Part shown: in pieces, positions 12,339 to 25,819 of the stretch | Numbering within the stretch: the first letter of the stretch is position 1 | Layout of the letters: each line of letters opens with the position of its first letter | Assembly (NCBI GenBank): GCA_023078555.1 | Contig: CM041196.1 | Location: 7,761,985-7,825,984 of the forward strand | Length of the DNA: 64,000 nt | Direction: 5' to 3' | From: Ulva prolifera | Taxonomy: Eukaryota; Chlorophyta; Ulvophyceae; Ulvales; Ulvaceae | The notes under the pieces: model-generated | Seen by the model: only the letters and a program-made list of their open reading frames with translations | Told to the model about the DNA's origin: nothing | Database searches by the model: none | Program-made: the position numbers and the translations under genes

Positions 12339-13353
12339 CTCAGAGTGATGCAGTGAATGTGTGTGTTTTTTTGCTTTCATTCCAGCCACAGGCGTGCGCA
12401 CACACACCCACCCCTGTGCGCGCTTGCAAGCGCCACCAGGTTGGCACAGCCTCTGCATTGCTTGTATGCATGATTGACTGTTGCAGTAGGTATGATACAG
12501 ACTTTGGACAGTGTCAACAGTTTACATCGACGAGGAATCATGACCCAAGTGCTATCACACAGCATGAGAACTTTTGGAAGCTGATATGCGGCATTCTGCA
12601 ATCATCAACGAATATCTCTTGACCCTGTATGCCACAAGAACATGTCTAGCGGCCTCCTTGCCCAGGTACACACGCATACACCCACAAGCATTGCAAGAAA
12701 AGCATGTGTGCTGACAAATGTACTGGAGCAACACTTCTGTGACATGATACCAAATTTGTGTTCAGCCAGGATGATTCCAGTGCTCTGACCACAGATATGG
12801 CAACCTATCATTGCGCATCATGCAAAGGAATGTGTAATGTTTGGCAATAACGTACCATGCTGGCAAAGTACACAAGTGAAGCCACACGTTGCCTGAACAG
12901 GGTTGTGTCCAAGCCATACGATCACTGGAGGCTTCGCTACATTCTTCCCCTGAATGCGTTGTTGACCTGCTCATCTGAAAAATCACCTGTAGTGACACAT
13001 TGCACGATGTGGCCTGAGAACAGTTGGTTTAGGTGATGCTTTAATGTGTGCTGGGTGCTTGTAAATCGAAGGTGGCACAGGTGCAACAGCTTCTGGTTTT
13101 TAGAATTGTAAGGGTGGAGTGCACCATAAAAAACTAGGTCAGCAATCTGAAACAGCCAGGCAGCCAGGGAACCAATGTGCCAAATGGAGCAAGTGCATGT
13201 ACCTACTGGCCGACTGCATGATCTAACAAAAACATGTAAAATTGACCAGCCGCAGGTGATGCAGGAATGTGATTCCGAGACGAGCCGCTTCCACAGCTGT
13301 AATGAGAATAACGATGCAGACACTGCCACACACAAAAAACTTGATGCGAAAGA
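12339..13353. other. Intergenic region between RRM gene and SAYSvFN gene
   Basis: This holds the 3' flanks of two convergent genes. Reading frames on both strands are short and unlike any family I know. Around 12398-12430 there is a CA-rich stretch. I see no RNA gene or repeat. Confidence 0.4.
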
Positions 13354-13913
13354 CTAGAACGGACCTGGGAGTCGTCGAAAATCTTCATTGAAGACACTGT
13401 ATGCACTAGCTTCACCTGCCTTCCGCCGGCCCAGGTTCATGCAGATAAGCAAGACCAAAGAAGCCCCAACGTAAACGGCCCCAAAGCCATGCGCTGCCAC
13501 CAACGGACCACCAAGAATCCACAACTGCACATGCCCCTGAGCATTCAATTATCTGAGCTCATGCATGGGTCTTCATAAAGGGCAACAGTTACGGTGCTGA
13601 CATGAGATCGAGATGCACGACTTTGGTACAAGCAGATCCGCACCCCCATCACACTCCACTGCTTCAGCGACAGCAGGTAGAAGACAGCCAAGAACGCTGA
13701 CGGCAGCTTGCTTTGCTCCATCCAACTCCCAATTCGCAATTGCATTGGAGATGCATCTTTCGGTGGGATGGCTGGATCGTCACCCATGGGGTCAGCCTCA
13801 TTGCTTTCGGCATCTCCAAAGTTCGTGTGGGCAGCAGAGTGCCCAAGAAGCATGCTGCCTGCGTCATTACTCAGCTTCATCTTCACTGCTTTCCGCACAG
13901 GTGCAGCAAGCAC
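13354..13913 (-). CDS. SAYSvFN-domain membrane protein (SAYSD1-like), N-terminus open
   Basis: Two exons, 13913-13644 and 13536-13354, join in phase (ATG GGG / GGG CAT). The last exon contains the defining motif: EASAYSVFNEDFRRLPG sits after two hydrophobic segments (LPSAFLAVFYLLSLKQW and GFGAVYVGASLVLLICMNLG). Known for SAYSD1: an ER membrane protein that senses stalled, UFMylated ribosomes at translocons. The first visible methionine at 13913 may not be the true start, because the frame stays open further upstream. A possible extra exon near 14040-14130 reads like the end of a ubiquitin-like fold (FTIGDVLGSNGGTL), which some plant SAYSvFN proteins carry, but I could not fix its splice sites. 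Confidence 0.7.
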
Positions 13914-14703
13914 AGTACCTGGAGAAGCAAGCGTTATCTCATATGGGTCTCCAGCAAGTGTCGTCTTGAGGCTTGTCAGGCACAGACAAACACCCGAACA
14001 TCTCAGACTCTGCAGAGAGTCCCACCATTCGATCCCAGCACATCCCCGATGGTGAAATTGTCATCACTACAGCACAGCGATGCGCCGTTGGCAACCAGTG
14101 TTGCCTGCTCACAGTTCATGTGTTCACAAGCCAGCTGTCGCAAAGTCGATACCTGCATACGTCAGGAACCAGCTCGCCTTGTTACAGCAGAGTTTGTTGC
14201 AATGAGCCTGCTGGCACTGCCGGTGTGTCACGTGGATGTACAAGGGCAAAGACATCAATACCAAAGTTTCGAAAAGCCGTATCCGCAGGCAATTGGCATT
14301 GAGAGCCAGTGTCTCCGCCATCCTTTTTGCCGTAGAAGGCCTGCGTCCTATAGCATGCACAGGACAGCATGCATCACACCTTGTCCTGGGCAGTCAGGGT
14401 CACCGGGATCAGCTTTCCGCCGATGCAATGGAGCCAAACGTTCCTATCTGGATCCATTCTGATCCTTGACCAGCCTGGGTAGGATGCACCGAAGGAGTTG
14501 TGCCACGGCAGGGCCTGAGCGTGACGCCAAGTGCGTACAAGAGTATTCGGCAGCCGCGCCAGAGCTTGTAGTCAGCGTGTAAGGTGTATCATGCAAATAG
14601 TCTAATTCGTATGTAGAGATTGTCACAGCATGTGCACGCGGCACGGAACACACGGTCATGCATGACGCAGCCCCTTGACCACAGTTGTGGGAACAGTTTG
14701 TCC

Positions 14704-14730
14704 TGCTGCTGTTGCTGCTGCTGCTGCTGC
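14704..14730 (+). repeat. CTG/GCT trinucleotide repeat
   Basis: A short run of about nine near-perfect GCT/CTG units lies just upstream of the TTC1-like start codon. On the minus strand it would read as poly-alanine, but no gene there is convincing. Confidence 0.8.
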
Positions 14731-14887
14731 TACAAGCGGGGTCTGCTTCAGATGGCTCGGCCTCTGGCCCGCGAGTAGTCTATCTTCTTGGGACCGCGAA
14801 CTCCTCGTCCGAGTCCAATCACGGTCTTGCTTGCTATACCGATTTCTCTCTAGAGCACGCCCAACAGGTGACCTGTATCCCTCGATG

Positions 14888-16022
14888 CCGCCCAAGATGC
14901 ACTCAGATGGCGGCCACGTTCGTATCGCGCGTGTGAACAGTGATGCATCAGATGACTCCTTCAGAAGCTTTCATGAGGATGCTCACAGTGCCAACTCGAG
15001 GGATGAATACGAGGATTGTTGTAGCCCAAGTACACCACAAGCTCCAACATGTTACGAAAACTTGCTTTGTACTTGTCCTCAGATTTACATCATCAATAGT
15101 TGCGCACCTGAGCCCTGTGCCTGCAGACGATATGCCAATTTGCAGCATGCACACCGGCGTAGCTTCACCAGATCGACATGACAAGGCTACAGCTGTTGAG
15201 CATGCTTCTGAAGAACAGTCCGATCCCTGTGTTGATCCAGAAGTATGCCGTCCATGTTCTTTCTTTGTGCGAACTGTGCATGGTAAAGTAAAGTAAAAAA
15301 GGACTCAGCCATTTTTTCAAGAGGATGTTGACAGTGGTTATTGATGGTGATAATTTGACAGAGTGTGCACAGCGTGACATCACAGCTCAACTGTGGTGCA
15401 GGTACTTCTTGCACAAGCTGAGGCTTCCAAAACTGCTGGTAATGAGCTTTTCAAGAAAGGCGAGTTCACGGCTGCCTTACAGCAGTACAACGATGCACTG
15501 GAAGCTGCACCCACACATGCACAGCAGCGTGCTGTTTATCAAGCAAACAGTGCTGCCTGTCATCTGGCGCTAGAGAATTGGAAAGAATGTGTTCATTGTT
15601 GCACCGATGCTCTGGCCATTGATGCTACTTATGTCAAGGCATTGAGAAGAAGAATGACTGCATACGAAAAACTGGACGAGCTCGATCGCGCTCTAGCTGA
15701 TGCCACACAGGTACACACAATATGTCTTTGCACTGTTTACGCTACATCTTTTCTGCTGATGAAGCACCTGCTGGTCTTTAAATGTGCATCATGCCCCTCG
15801 CAGATCATAGAACTGGAGCCAGGAGATGCCAAAACCAGGTACATGGCTGCTAAATGGGAGCCTGTGGTTAAGGATCGCCAAGACAAAATGAAAGAAGAAG
15901 TTGTGGGTAAGCTCAAGGATCTTGGTAACTCAGTTTTGGGGCGGTTTGGAATGTCACTGGACAATTTCAAAATGGATAAAGACCCTCAGTCAGGTGGATA
16001 CAGCATAAGATTCGAGCAATGA
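14888..16022 (+). CDS. TTC1: TPR co-chaperone-like protein, TTC1 family
   Basis: Proposed exons are 14888-15020, 15127-15242, 15402-15710 and 15804-16022 (258 residues). Exons 3 and 4 are secure; the exon 1 donor has alternatives nearby. The N-terminal third is acidic and low in complexity (SDASDDSFRSFHEDAHS). It is followed by three tetratricopeptide repeats: KTAGNELFKKGEFTAALQQY, AVYQANSAACHLALENWKE and YVKALRRRMTAYEKLDELD. The C-terminus has the TTC1-specific tail: LGNSVLGRFGMSLDNFK, then GGYSIRFEQ at the very end. TTC1 proteins bind Hsp90/Hsp70 C-termini and G-protein or Ras partners in animals; the role in algae is unknown. It converges on the aprataxin-like gene. Confidence 0.85.
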
Positions 16023-16840
16023 TTTTCGATCCCCTTCAGTGGCTGGCTTGACCTTTCTCTGAGGTTGCTTTCAGATATCTTATGTGGTCATGTGTAAACG
16101 ACTTATCTTATGTCACTGATCATTCAGCAATGCGCTTTCTGCATTGTGCCCATGTGGTCAACTGATATCAAAGCTTGCAGCTATGTCTGCATATTCGCGT
16201 TGTGGTCACCAAACATACAACTGAACCTGTTGTGACACCGGGCTCGTTCCCTATTGCATCGCGGCAGTACGAGGGCTGCTTATCACTGTCAATGCACCTA
16301 CCTATATCACTGTGGTGCAGAATCTGAGTCCGTGTTTGTCTCTGATTTGTCATCGGTGAGGATGGTCGACAGTTTGTCGGATCACCATGCTTGGGTTGCT
16401 TTGAGAGTCCTGCTGTCTGCCCATGGTTTCTGCTGGAACACAGCCCACACATCGAAAACTCCAATGTAACAACTCTTAGAACATGATGCACCACACACTG
16501 GTAATGTGCAGAGCAACACCGAGTAGCCTTGCAACATAATGTGAACAAGGCAACATCAGATCCACCAGTGCAAGTCAGCGACGCCAAGTGAAGCCATGGT
16601 TCGTATACAGAGGAGTTGTCCAAAACCAGTGACCAGCATGGGTCCTATGTTGAATACATTTTGCTGGCTTGTTCGCGTGGTTGAATCAGGGAAGGTTGGT
16701 CATCACCCGAATTGATTGTTCAGACATGATGCTGCCTCAACACAACCACATATTACATGGCCGACCAGACAAGCTTCTCTGGAATTTTAAGAGTATCAAG
16801 CGCAACAACACAATTCCAAAAGAAGTGTTCGACGCGAAAG
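16023..16840. other. Convergent intergenic spacer
   Basis: This lies between the TTC1-like stop and the aprataxin-like stop. I see only short unrelated reading frames and no repeat or RNA gene. Confidence 0.4.
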
Positions 16841-19610
16841 CTAAGGGGTATTCTTGGCCGCTACCCTGCACGTCTGTATGTGGTTGTGAATTTCAGGTAG
16901 CGTCCCCAGCACAAGGCCACACCGATGGCATGCCAGAGGCGATTTCATCAGGGATTCTATTGCCTGGAAGTCAATCGGTATTTCTCCAATGCTTTCAAGC
17001 TCATGGATTATGGTATCCACCTGCCTAAAGAAAGCAGTGGTAAAAGAGCGCCAGTGCTGCGGTCGGCGCAGTGCTACGCCTTCAAAGTCGGTGCTGACGC
17101 AGTGCATGTGCAGCTGCTTCATCGATGGCTTCCAGTGAAAGCCCATCTGAAAATCCACCTGGACCCAGAGATATCCCGTTTGATACAGCTATCCTGAAGT
17201 TGGTCATTCATTCAACGTATGCATGGGTAGCGATTCACTGTTGTGTAGCATGGTCATGACCGTCTCTGCTGCGGGAGGCTCCTACCTGGTCACATGTGCA
17301 GGCACGGACATATTGCTCTGCTTGCGCTTTCATGTACCGAAGTAGAGGGACATGCTGACTTCTGAGGCAGGATATATCTATTAGCTGCGGATCTCTGGCT
17401 ATGACGAGCAGATGCATCTTAGCTTTGGGATACCGATCTCGGATGATCAGCAGTCGATCGCAATGGTGCACCTGCAAATAACAATTACATCAATCGCGCT
17501 GTACTCCGTCAACATCAGATCCAGTATATTTCAGCCACGAACCCTGAAACGCACATAGAGTGATGGACTACATATACGGAAACTTTCAGGGTCGGCAATC
17601 GCTGAGGTGAAAGTGGTGCACCATGCACCCATCTTGTTCCATTTGAACTTACTCTGAGGAGATTGAATGACTGTGCAGCAGAACCAAATCAGGGGAGTAA
17701 AGATCTATCTATGTGTAAACCACAGTGATGCATGACAACATGATAGCCCAAATTCAATTACAGGGCGGGTCCAAGAACCTGGGGCTGCTTGTGAAGTGAT
17801 TTGTGACTTGGCAGGACTCTGCACTTGCCTTGCCGCAGAGGCCATCATGACACTGAATGCATTGCCCCTGCCATCTACATCTTGCTTCCTTTGACCGGCG
17901 GCACCTGACATTTGCCCTGGATACATGAGTGTCAGTGAATCAGCGAAGGCGTTCTTTGTTTGCAGCATGATGACTGAGTTGCATGCAGGATGATCATTTG
18001 GCGCACTTTCACCCCAAGTCTCATCACCAGAGTCACGCGTATTGGTGATTGCGCAGTCCATCTTGATGCTCGCACTTACATGTTCAGGCGGTGAAGGCAG
18101 AGACCCTTGCAGCAAGCTTGGTGGCACAGGCTGTTGAATCCTTGCTACGTCAGTCAGTTTGTGTTTGGGTATCGCCACAGTGGCTGTGCTGTTCAAACTT
18201 GGTGGCAGTACTCGAGTTCGTTTTACGCAGGGCCTAGTCTTTTTCTTCAACACTGGCTGAAGTGTTGCACAGGAACTTTCGACTTGTCTCTGATCTGCAG
18301 AAGAGGGCTCCTTGTCGGCATCTGCAGAAATGTGACACATGTTTCCCACTAATGGCTTGGCCACGCGGCAACGGCGCCCCGTCGGCAAACAAGAATTGCA
18401 AACCCACCCTGCTTCTGTGTATTTGCAACAGTATCATCTAGCCCTTGCGGACTTTGATCTGCTGGAGTCTCCGGCACAGTGCGTGGGTTGACAGACCCTG
18501 CAGAACTTCGTCCATTGAAGGAAAACATGTGCACATCGTCAACCAAGAACACCGCCACCAGGGTTTCTAGAGCTCAGAAATTTGCAAGCCATATACAAAG
18601 TTTCATCATCCGGTAAGCTGTCACACTATGGGGCCATATCACGATAACATCCATGATAACACCATCAGACACGTTCCTGGATGCAGTCTTTATCATCAAA
18701 CATTCGGGCACATGCACCTGGCGTACATGACCACGTCGAAGCCGAGCTGATGCAAGAATCAAGGGTACACATGCTGCCATGGTATCGTTTGCGCATGACG
18801 CACACATTACTAGATTAGGCGATGATTCAGACTAGTCGGGTACAGGAGAACTTGCCATCCGCTCTGATGACAAATATGGAAGCTTCCAATCTCGGATGTA
18901 ACTGCAGCAGCACGTCTGATGCTTTGCATGTGCCCGGAGTGAAGTCTTGCCAAGCTCTGAGCACTGCGCTCGCGTCACTGTCACTGGTAACTTGTATGAC
19001 ATGTTGAAACCCCTCCGACAATGCAGGGCCACCATCCTCTGCATGCAGAGTTTTTATTGGTGACGTGCAGTGACAATTTATACCTGTCAAATGACAAAGC
19101 TTAATCACACCACCCTCCATGTCAAGTGTTCTGTTCAGAACATACTGACAATGCGTTGCTGGGTCTGACTTGCCAGTCCCCTTGCCATATCCCCGACAAC
19201 ACCTCCTTCGTGCTGCATGCGCTTGCCTGCTCGCTCACATACAAGCTCAATTGGTAAATTCAGCCATAGTGCAAAACAAGGGACATCGCGTTTGTTGGCA
19301 ATCCGAATCCAAGGAGCTCGTTGGGCAGCATCAAAGTTGCATCTGTCGATGATGCAGCATCTCTTCTGCATGTGCATTGGCTCGCCTCACTGAGGGCGGC
19401 GGTCGACGTAGCTTTGATTTCTCGGCAAAGGGAGAGTAAGCGTACACAAATCAATCCTTCCCTCAGAGCAACTTCGCATCCCTTGCGGCTTTTCGATACA
19501 TCTTGATTTACTCTCGACCATTTTGCAGCACCGAGGCGTACAAGAGAGTCTGCAAACGTGCTTTTCCCGCTTCCGACAGGGCCCACAAGTACAAGTACAG
19601 CGTTGATCAT
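16841..19610 (-). CDS. Plant-type aprataxin: P-loop kinase + HIT + zinc finger
   Basis: Secure minus-strand exons are 19610-19446, 19365-19146, 17471-17286 and 17158-16841, with another beginning at 19038. The front has a Walker A loop (VLVGPVGSGKSTF) and IIDRCNFDAAQR, as in the polynucleotide-kinase-like domain of plant bHLH140/aprataxin proteins. PALSEGFQHVIQV follows. The back is an aprataxin HIT domain: LLIIRDRYPKAKMHLLVIAR, then HWKPSMKQLHMHCVS with the catalytic histidines, then HWRSFTTAFF. It ends in a C2HC zinc finger (CHRCG...HNHIQTC). Known role: removal of AMP from abortive DNA ligation ends in the nucleus. Between the two parts lies a long frame (18388-17800) rich in Pro/Ser/Lys whose borders I could not fix. 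I do not see the macro domain found at this place in land plants. Confidence 0.82.
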
Positions 19611-20068
19611 TCTGGCCGGCTTCGTTTGGCATGAAACAGCAACTTAGACAGTCATAGGAAACGAAACTTCAATAACTCTCCCAGGTTTCGACAAATGCTG
19701 TACCGTTGCGGCGCCGTACAGGGCTCAAAAGATCGTCGATAACGCAAACAACGACGACACAGGCCGCGAATCTCCTGGCTGTGGTTCTTCGTGATCCAGT
19801 TGCACTGCAACTTGAGAATCAAGAAGGGATGGTCTATGGTAACGACGACTCGGTGCTCCATAGCTCGTTGTGCACATGTCAGGTGCAATGTCACCTGGTC
19901 GGACGCGTATCGGAAACACACTCTTCACGACACATGGCCCCAATGGCACGCCTCCGCGGAGGTCCGCTCGATGTCGCGGTTCTGAGTACATATTCATTAA
20001 CATACTATTTCATCTTGATCATCTGCTCCCTGTCCAGGTCGTTGCCGCGCAGGAACATCCGAGCGTCC
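19611..20068. promoter_or_regulatory. Divergent spacer, aprataxin-like / DPE2
   Basis: This 458-base gap separates the two start codons and is presumably a shared promoter. The frame of DPE2 exon 1 stays open upstream to 19706, so a longer DPE2 N-terminus starting inside this gap cannot be excluded. Confidence 0.4.
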
Positions 20069-23000
20069 ATGGGAAGTGGCACTGATCTTCCTCCCGTTGA
20101 GCACGGGCGGCACGTGCCTTCCAACGTACTTGTGAAGTTCATAGTGCCGTACGAAACCAAATGGGGGGAAATCTTACTGCTGACCGGGTCACGGGGTCTC
20201 CTAGGAGGCGGTACCATCGACAAGGGGTTAAAAATGGCTTGCGCTTCCGGGCCAAATGGTCTGCTGTGGGAGACGAGCCTCACCGTGCCAGATCATTACA
20301 AATGTGAGTATCAATATGTCGTGTACAACGAGCATAGCCATAAAGTGGTCAGACGAGAATCTTCATCCCACCATCTCAAGGTTTCAGCTTCGTTAGCTGG
20401 CTCGTGTCTACTGATCACGGATCACTTTAAGGTAATCTGAATATCTACATGCAGCCACTTGTGCTGTGTCAGTGTTTTTCTTCTGACCGTCGGTCACTCA
20501 CGCTTGTGAATGCAGACTCCCAGCACACTGGACACTATCTACAAGTCATCAGCTTTTAAAGACGTCATCTTCGCCGGTCACATCGAGTCTGCCAAGGAAT
20601 CGCATGGCCCTGAAGCAGCTGCTTCAGGATTCGTGACTGTCAGATTCAGTGTCTCGTGAGCATTTTCCCCTGTGCCTCTGCTCGTGTGGGGCATGGTCGA
20701 GGAAAAGATGCACCCTTGAACGATGTTGCCCTTCACATATATTGACCAAAACATTCCGTTTCTTTCGTGCAGCTGCATGGCAAGACAGATGTTGCACTGG
20801 AATGTTCCACATGCAACTTCCTTCATCCAGCAACCTCAATGCAGACAAGATGCAGGGACCACACGCTGCTTTCTGGTAAGGCAATATATGTCGAGGGAAG
20901 CATACCAGAATTGGGCTCATGGCGAGAACGCAAAGGCTTCCGTCTGCGGCATCTAGGTGCCGCAGCTTGGGGTGGTGACATCCAGATTTCGAGCACTGCG
21001 TTCCCGTTCACGTACAAGTATGCTGCAGACTTCTAGCGTCCGTTTGCCCGTGCCCCCTGTTCACCCAAACACAAGTTCTAGCCCGGAACTGCCCTGCCTT
21101 CGAATTTCCCATGAGCTGTCATCGGTGTAGGTACTTCATCACAGATGATCAGCTAGAGCTTGTTCCCGAGTGCCTGGTGGAAGCGGAGGCGGGCGAAGAG
21201 CGCTGTGCAGTGCTCTCAGCACCAGGTTATACGGAGGGCCAGTCGGCGAATTTGCCAGGTGCACCATCTGCACTCGTGCGCCCCATGGTGCCTGCAGTCT
21301 GCAAGCGTGCTGCAAGAGGACTTACAAACCTGATACCAATACCTGGACGGCAAGCATGTTCTGGACTGGTGATGACATGCACTTTGCTTGCAGATCCGGT
21401 CCCATCGGTGGTATATCTGAACGATGGCCATTTTTGTCACTTGCGGCCTTGGAGGGGCTCAGGCCTCGCAATTCCAGTTTTCAGCATGCGCACCAAAGAC
21501 AGCGTTGGGTGTGGAGAATTCTTGGATATAAAAACGATGGTGAAATTTGTGGCTGCCTGTGGCATGCATGTTCTCCAGGTGTGCTACTTGCATGCTCACA
21601 GCATCTGCAACCAATCTGCTTATCCTGTAGCGAAGCATTCATAGCAGCAATATTTTTGCGAAGTAGAATTGCACTGCACTGACATGGTGCTGCTTACCAT
21701 CCCCCGCACGTCTATGCCCACCTTGTGTTGGGACTGCCAGCTCTCGATGATGGGATGGTTGTGCATGCTACCGCGTCCTTGTGATTCATTTAGTCTTGAG
21801 GCACTTGTCATGCTGAACAACACACTGTAAGGTCTGCAGCTGATAGCCGCTTCTGGGTTTTTACATTGTAGTCATGCAGGTGCTTCCCATTAACGATACG
21901 CAGGTGTTTCACATGTGGTGGGACAGCTATCCGTACAGTGCAATATCTGTCTTTGCTCTGCACCCAATTTACCTGTCTTTGCCGGCGCTTGTGAAAGGGC
22001 GGGGGCCACATGGCTTCATGGAGGCCGTGGAGGCGGCCCGGCGAAAGCACGAGCAGATAGACATGGAATACGAGGGGACGCTCAGAGACAAGCTGCGCCT
22101 TGCTCGGACTGTCTTCGACAGCCCGCAGGGGCAAATGTGCGCTCTTCAGCACCACTTGGAATGCTGTAATGTTGTTGATGCTGCAATTTTCCACATGAAG
22201 CATAGAATTGTCCTTGACATGCCTTATCCAGATTGTTATGGCCCCACAGCAAAGTCAGCGGTACAGGCTGGTGCAGGGATCTGGCCAGTCCTGAGTTTCA
22301 GCACTGGATGGAGCTCAATGCAATGTGGCTCAAGCCGTATGCTGCCTTTTGCTTCTTGCGGGATCTGTTTGGATCTGCAGACCATCGACAGTGGGGCCTC
22401 ATGCACTGTGACGCACAGCGGCACACGGAGCGCCTCACCGCTCCTGAGCAACCGTTTCATTGTGATATGTGCTACACATACTGGCTGCAGTGGCATCTTC
22501 ACAAGCAGCTGCTGGAGGCGGCAGACTTCGCACGGTCGCAGCGTGTAGTGCTAAAAGGCGATCTCCCCATTGGAGTTGCTAAGAGCAGTGCAGACACGTG
22601 GCACAGCCCACAGCTCTTCTGCATGGACGTCAGCGTCGGCTCACCCCCCGATGCCTTTGACGCGAAGGGCCAGAATTGGGGCTTTCCAGGTGAGTGCTGC
22701 ACCTGTCGATCTATCAGCAGTGCCGCTTGCATCTTTCATTGCACATACGCATTATGTGATCTACTGATGGGAGAATGCTGCACCGTGCTGTGAAGCTGTC
22801 TGCATGGCACACAGCTAATGTCCTCCTAGGGGAGAGTTGGTGGAGATCCCCCATTTGGTCTCCACAGTCCGATTCACCGTGAGAGGTGATATGTTGGCGC
22901 GCAGGGTACAACTGGGACGAGATGTCCAAGGATGGGTATCTGTGGTGGAGGCAGCGTCTGACGCATATGGCGCAGTACTTCACAGCATATCGCGTTGACC

Positions 23001-25111
23001 ACATTCTTGGCTTCTTCCGCATTTTTCAAATTCCAGAGAAACACGTTGCGGGTGTCTTGGGGCATTTCAAGCCCAGCCGACCGCTTTTCCAGAGCGGTCT
23101 GCAGAATATGGGCCTCTGGGATGTTGACCGTCTGAGTGAGCCATATGTATCTGTGGACCAGCTGCAGCAGGATCTAGGTGAGGACGCTGATGAGGTAATC
23201 GGGAAATACTTTGATAAAGCTGGGACGGATATGTTGCGGTTCAAGCATGAGTTCCGTTCAGAGCGTACCATAGAAGCAATCCCGACACCGCCAGGCAGCC
23301 CAGATTGGCTACAGCAGGTGTGCCCAGGCTCGTTGTTTAGGACAAGCGCATCTGGAGCACAGCAGACGATGTGCCTTCAGCACTTGTACTCTGTCCCATG
23401 TCAAGTTATTTCGACCTGTTGACGATGTTGCAGCTTGGTAAGCAGAGAAAATGCCTCTTGTGCTGCACCCTTCTCTACTGACAGTCTGAAACTACCTGAG
23501 TCATGTCTGCTCTCTGGATGATGCAGAAAATCCAGAAGATCCGCAGCGTACTGATGAAGTTCCTGGGAGATGTCATTCTCGTCCGGGACGAGAATGATGC
23601 AAAGCGGTTCTACCCGCGCTTCAACCTGATGGAGACCACGTCCTTTGCGGCGTATGATCCTACAAAGCACGACCTTCTGAAGCAACTACATGATGGGTAC
23701 TACTACAAGAATCACATGGAAATGTGGGCGGACTGTGCTCGGCGCACCATACCAGCACTCATGCAGTCCACTGACATGCTCATGTGCGGCGAGGATCTGG
23801 GATTTGTGCCCGCGTGTGTGCCGCCAGTCATGCATGAGCTCGGGGTGATTGGCCTACGAATTCAGCGGATGCCTGGCCCCGAGGCTGTACACGGTGTGAA
23901 TCTGCTCCAAATTCCCCCCGCTTGTATTTGTTGCCAGATTCATGTTGAGCTGCCACAGCTGCTGGTGGCAGTGTGCATGGCCGCAGACTACATGCAGAGG
24001 GGTTGCCTGAGAGGGTGCCACGGCGTGATTGTGAAGCGCTTTCTCGCATGGGCTGGCGTGCTGAGATCGTCAAGTGCCTGTACTTCGCCGTCTTTGAATA
24101 CTTCTTGGCTTGCACTTCGTCTGCCTGACCAAGAAATGCTGGTGATTTATGCGATCCATCAGCTGATTGTACCAAAAGCGTGTGTGATATGGACGAGGTG
24201 CATCGTGCAGGGCAAGAATTTGGCTGCCCGGCAAACTACAGCTATTGGACCGTTGCGGCCCCATCATGCCATGATACCACGACCATGAGGGCTTGGTATG
24301 AAGAAGACGAGGCACGCCGTGAGCGCTTTTACTACCATTGCCTTCATGGTGTGACCCGATCGCCCGGAATATGTCAGTGATTCGACAACATGTTACACAT
24401 GATCCAGATCAGGCATGGAACAAATTGTATTTCACAGGCTTGCTGCGGACACATACAGGACATATGCTGCCTTTCCTCTTGTGCAATACATGTGGAGCAT
24501 GTCTACAGCTAATGGGAGAGGGACATTGCCGACAAAGTCGTGCTAATGTGCTCAGCATCCATTGCACTGATGTTCCAGTCTTGAATTGCGATCGCAGCAT
24601 TGTCCCTGTGCAGGCACATCTGAAGCACCTCCGCTGTGCAACCCAGAGATTGCCAGAGCGATTGTGCAGCAGCACCTGGCAGCTCCATCAATTTTCTGCA
24701 TTATCCCTCTTCAGGTGCGTGCAACTGAGAGATAGATACATTTGTCATGCACATATCTCAGCTGGTCAACTATTGATTGATCACACAAAGCGCATTGAAC
24801 GACCAGACTTGAAATATTTGTCTTCTATCCAGTCTGTCTGCGGCTGTAGATTCACAATGAATCGCGATTGCTGGGTGGGTCAATTGCAGTCTGTGCAGGA
24901 CTGGTTGGCACTCTCTGCGACGTACTACACTAGGCCTGCTGCGGAGGAGACAATCAATGAGCCTTCAGTGAAAAGGCACTACTGGAGATGGCGTATGGAA
25001 CCCTACATTGAGAATTTGATAGAAGACAAAGAGCTGCTGATATCAATTCAGAATCTCAACCTGACGACCGGTCGAGCCATGATTCATGACATTCATGAGT
25101 TGGGGCAGTGA
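20069..25111 (+). CDS. DPE2: 4-alpha-glucanotransferase DPE2 (GH77, two CBM20)
   Basis: Twelve exons with matching phases: 20069-20431, 20516-20655, 20856-21017, 21131-21258, 21394-21578, 21880-22136, 22277-22689, 22905-23317, 23527-23893, 24211-24348, 24614-24714 and 24899-25111. The total of 2880 bases gives 959 residues, the usual DPE2 size. Two starch-binding CBM20 modules come first (about 10-115 and 125-225; second: AIYVEGSIPELGSW). They are followed by the GH77 barrel. The catalytic residues are present: Asp581 in FTAYRVDHILGF, Glu776 in MCGEDLGFVP and Asp831 in APSCHDTTTMRAW. DPE2 is known to transfer a glucose of maltose to cytosolic heteroglycan or glycogen during night-time starch breakdown. 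No transit peptide is evident, which fits a cytosolic enzyme. The family insertion between QNWGFP and the nucleophile region is conserved. The start codon is the least certain point. Confidence 0.95.
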
Positions 25112-25819
25112 CGTCATTTGAGAACTACTGCAAAGCATTTTCCAGTGCATATGCAGTGCATATGTAGTTGCATCATGAATGCAGCTGCGGGGCTTGCACA
25201 AGCCATAAAATCGAAGATGGTTCTGGATGATGAGGTCCACAACTACACATCGGTTCTTGCGGTCATGTTGTAAACTTCATTTCAATGTCATAGCAAGAGT
25301 TCACAATCAAGCTTCACCCTGCAGCACATGCGTCCTGATTGTCGCACAAATTGTGCAATGCAGGTGCTATAGATCGTCCGCAACAACACTGCGGTCTGCA
25401 TCCTGCTTCCACCGATACGCCATGCCACCGATTAGAAGTGCTCTGCGGGCCACTCCGCACCGTGTAATTGACTTAGTCTCCTGCATCAAGCACGCAATTT
25501 TGGCGCATATGCAAACGCTCATGCATGCCGGTGGGCTGTTGAAGCCCAGATGCATGCATGGTGATGGGCAGCCACTGGGCCAGATGTGCCCCCAGACATG
25601 GCACTCATGTAGCGCTCTTCCTCGTCCAGCGACCAAACACATTGTTTTACCCCCTTCACCACTTTCTTCATGGGGAGGTTTCAGACACGGCACGGCTGCT
25701 TTGGCGACTGCACTGTTGAAGTTGGCCTTTCAGCTGCCACGTATGTCCTGCTCCGTCTCGCACACGGAAAATGTCACTGCTACAGAACCCTAACAGTGGT
25801 ACCTTCTGCACCCTGTATG
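25112..25819. other. 3' flank of DPE2 up to LINE
   Basis: Weak reading frames only. The right end abuts the LINE 3' terminus at about 25820. I see no gene. Confidence 0.4.

Noticed and set aside
14656..14895. Minus-strand frame with a poly-alanine run
   Set aside because: The alanines come from the CTG repeat, and there is no splice or domain support. It lies in the 5' flank of the TTC1-like gene.
18574..18807. Minus-strand frame as the macro domain of the aprataxin-like gene
   Set aside because: No glycine-rich loop or NAANxxL-like motif is visible, so I did not assign it.
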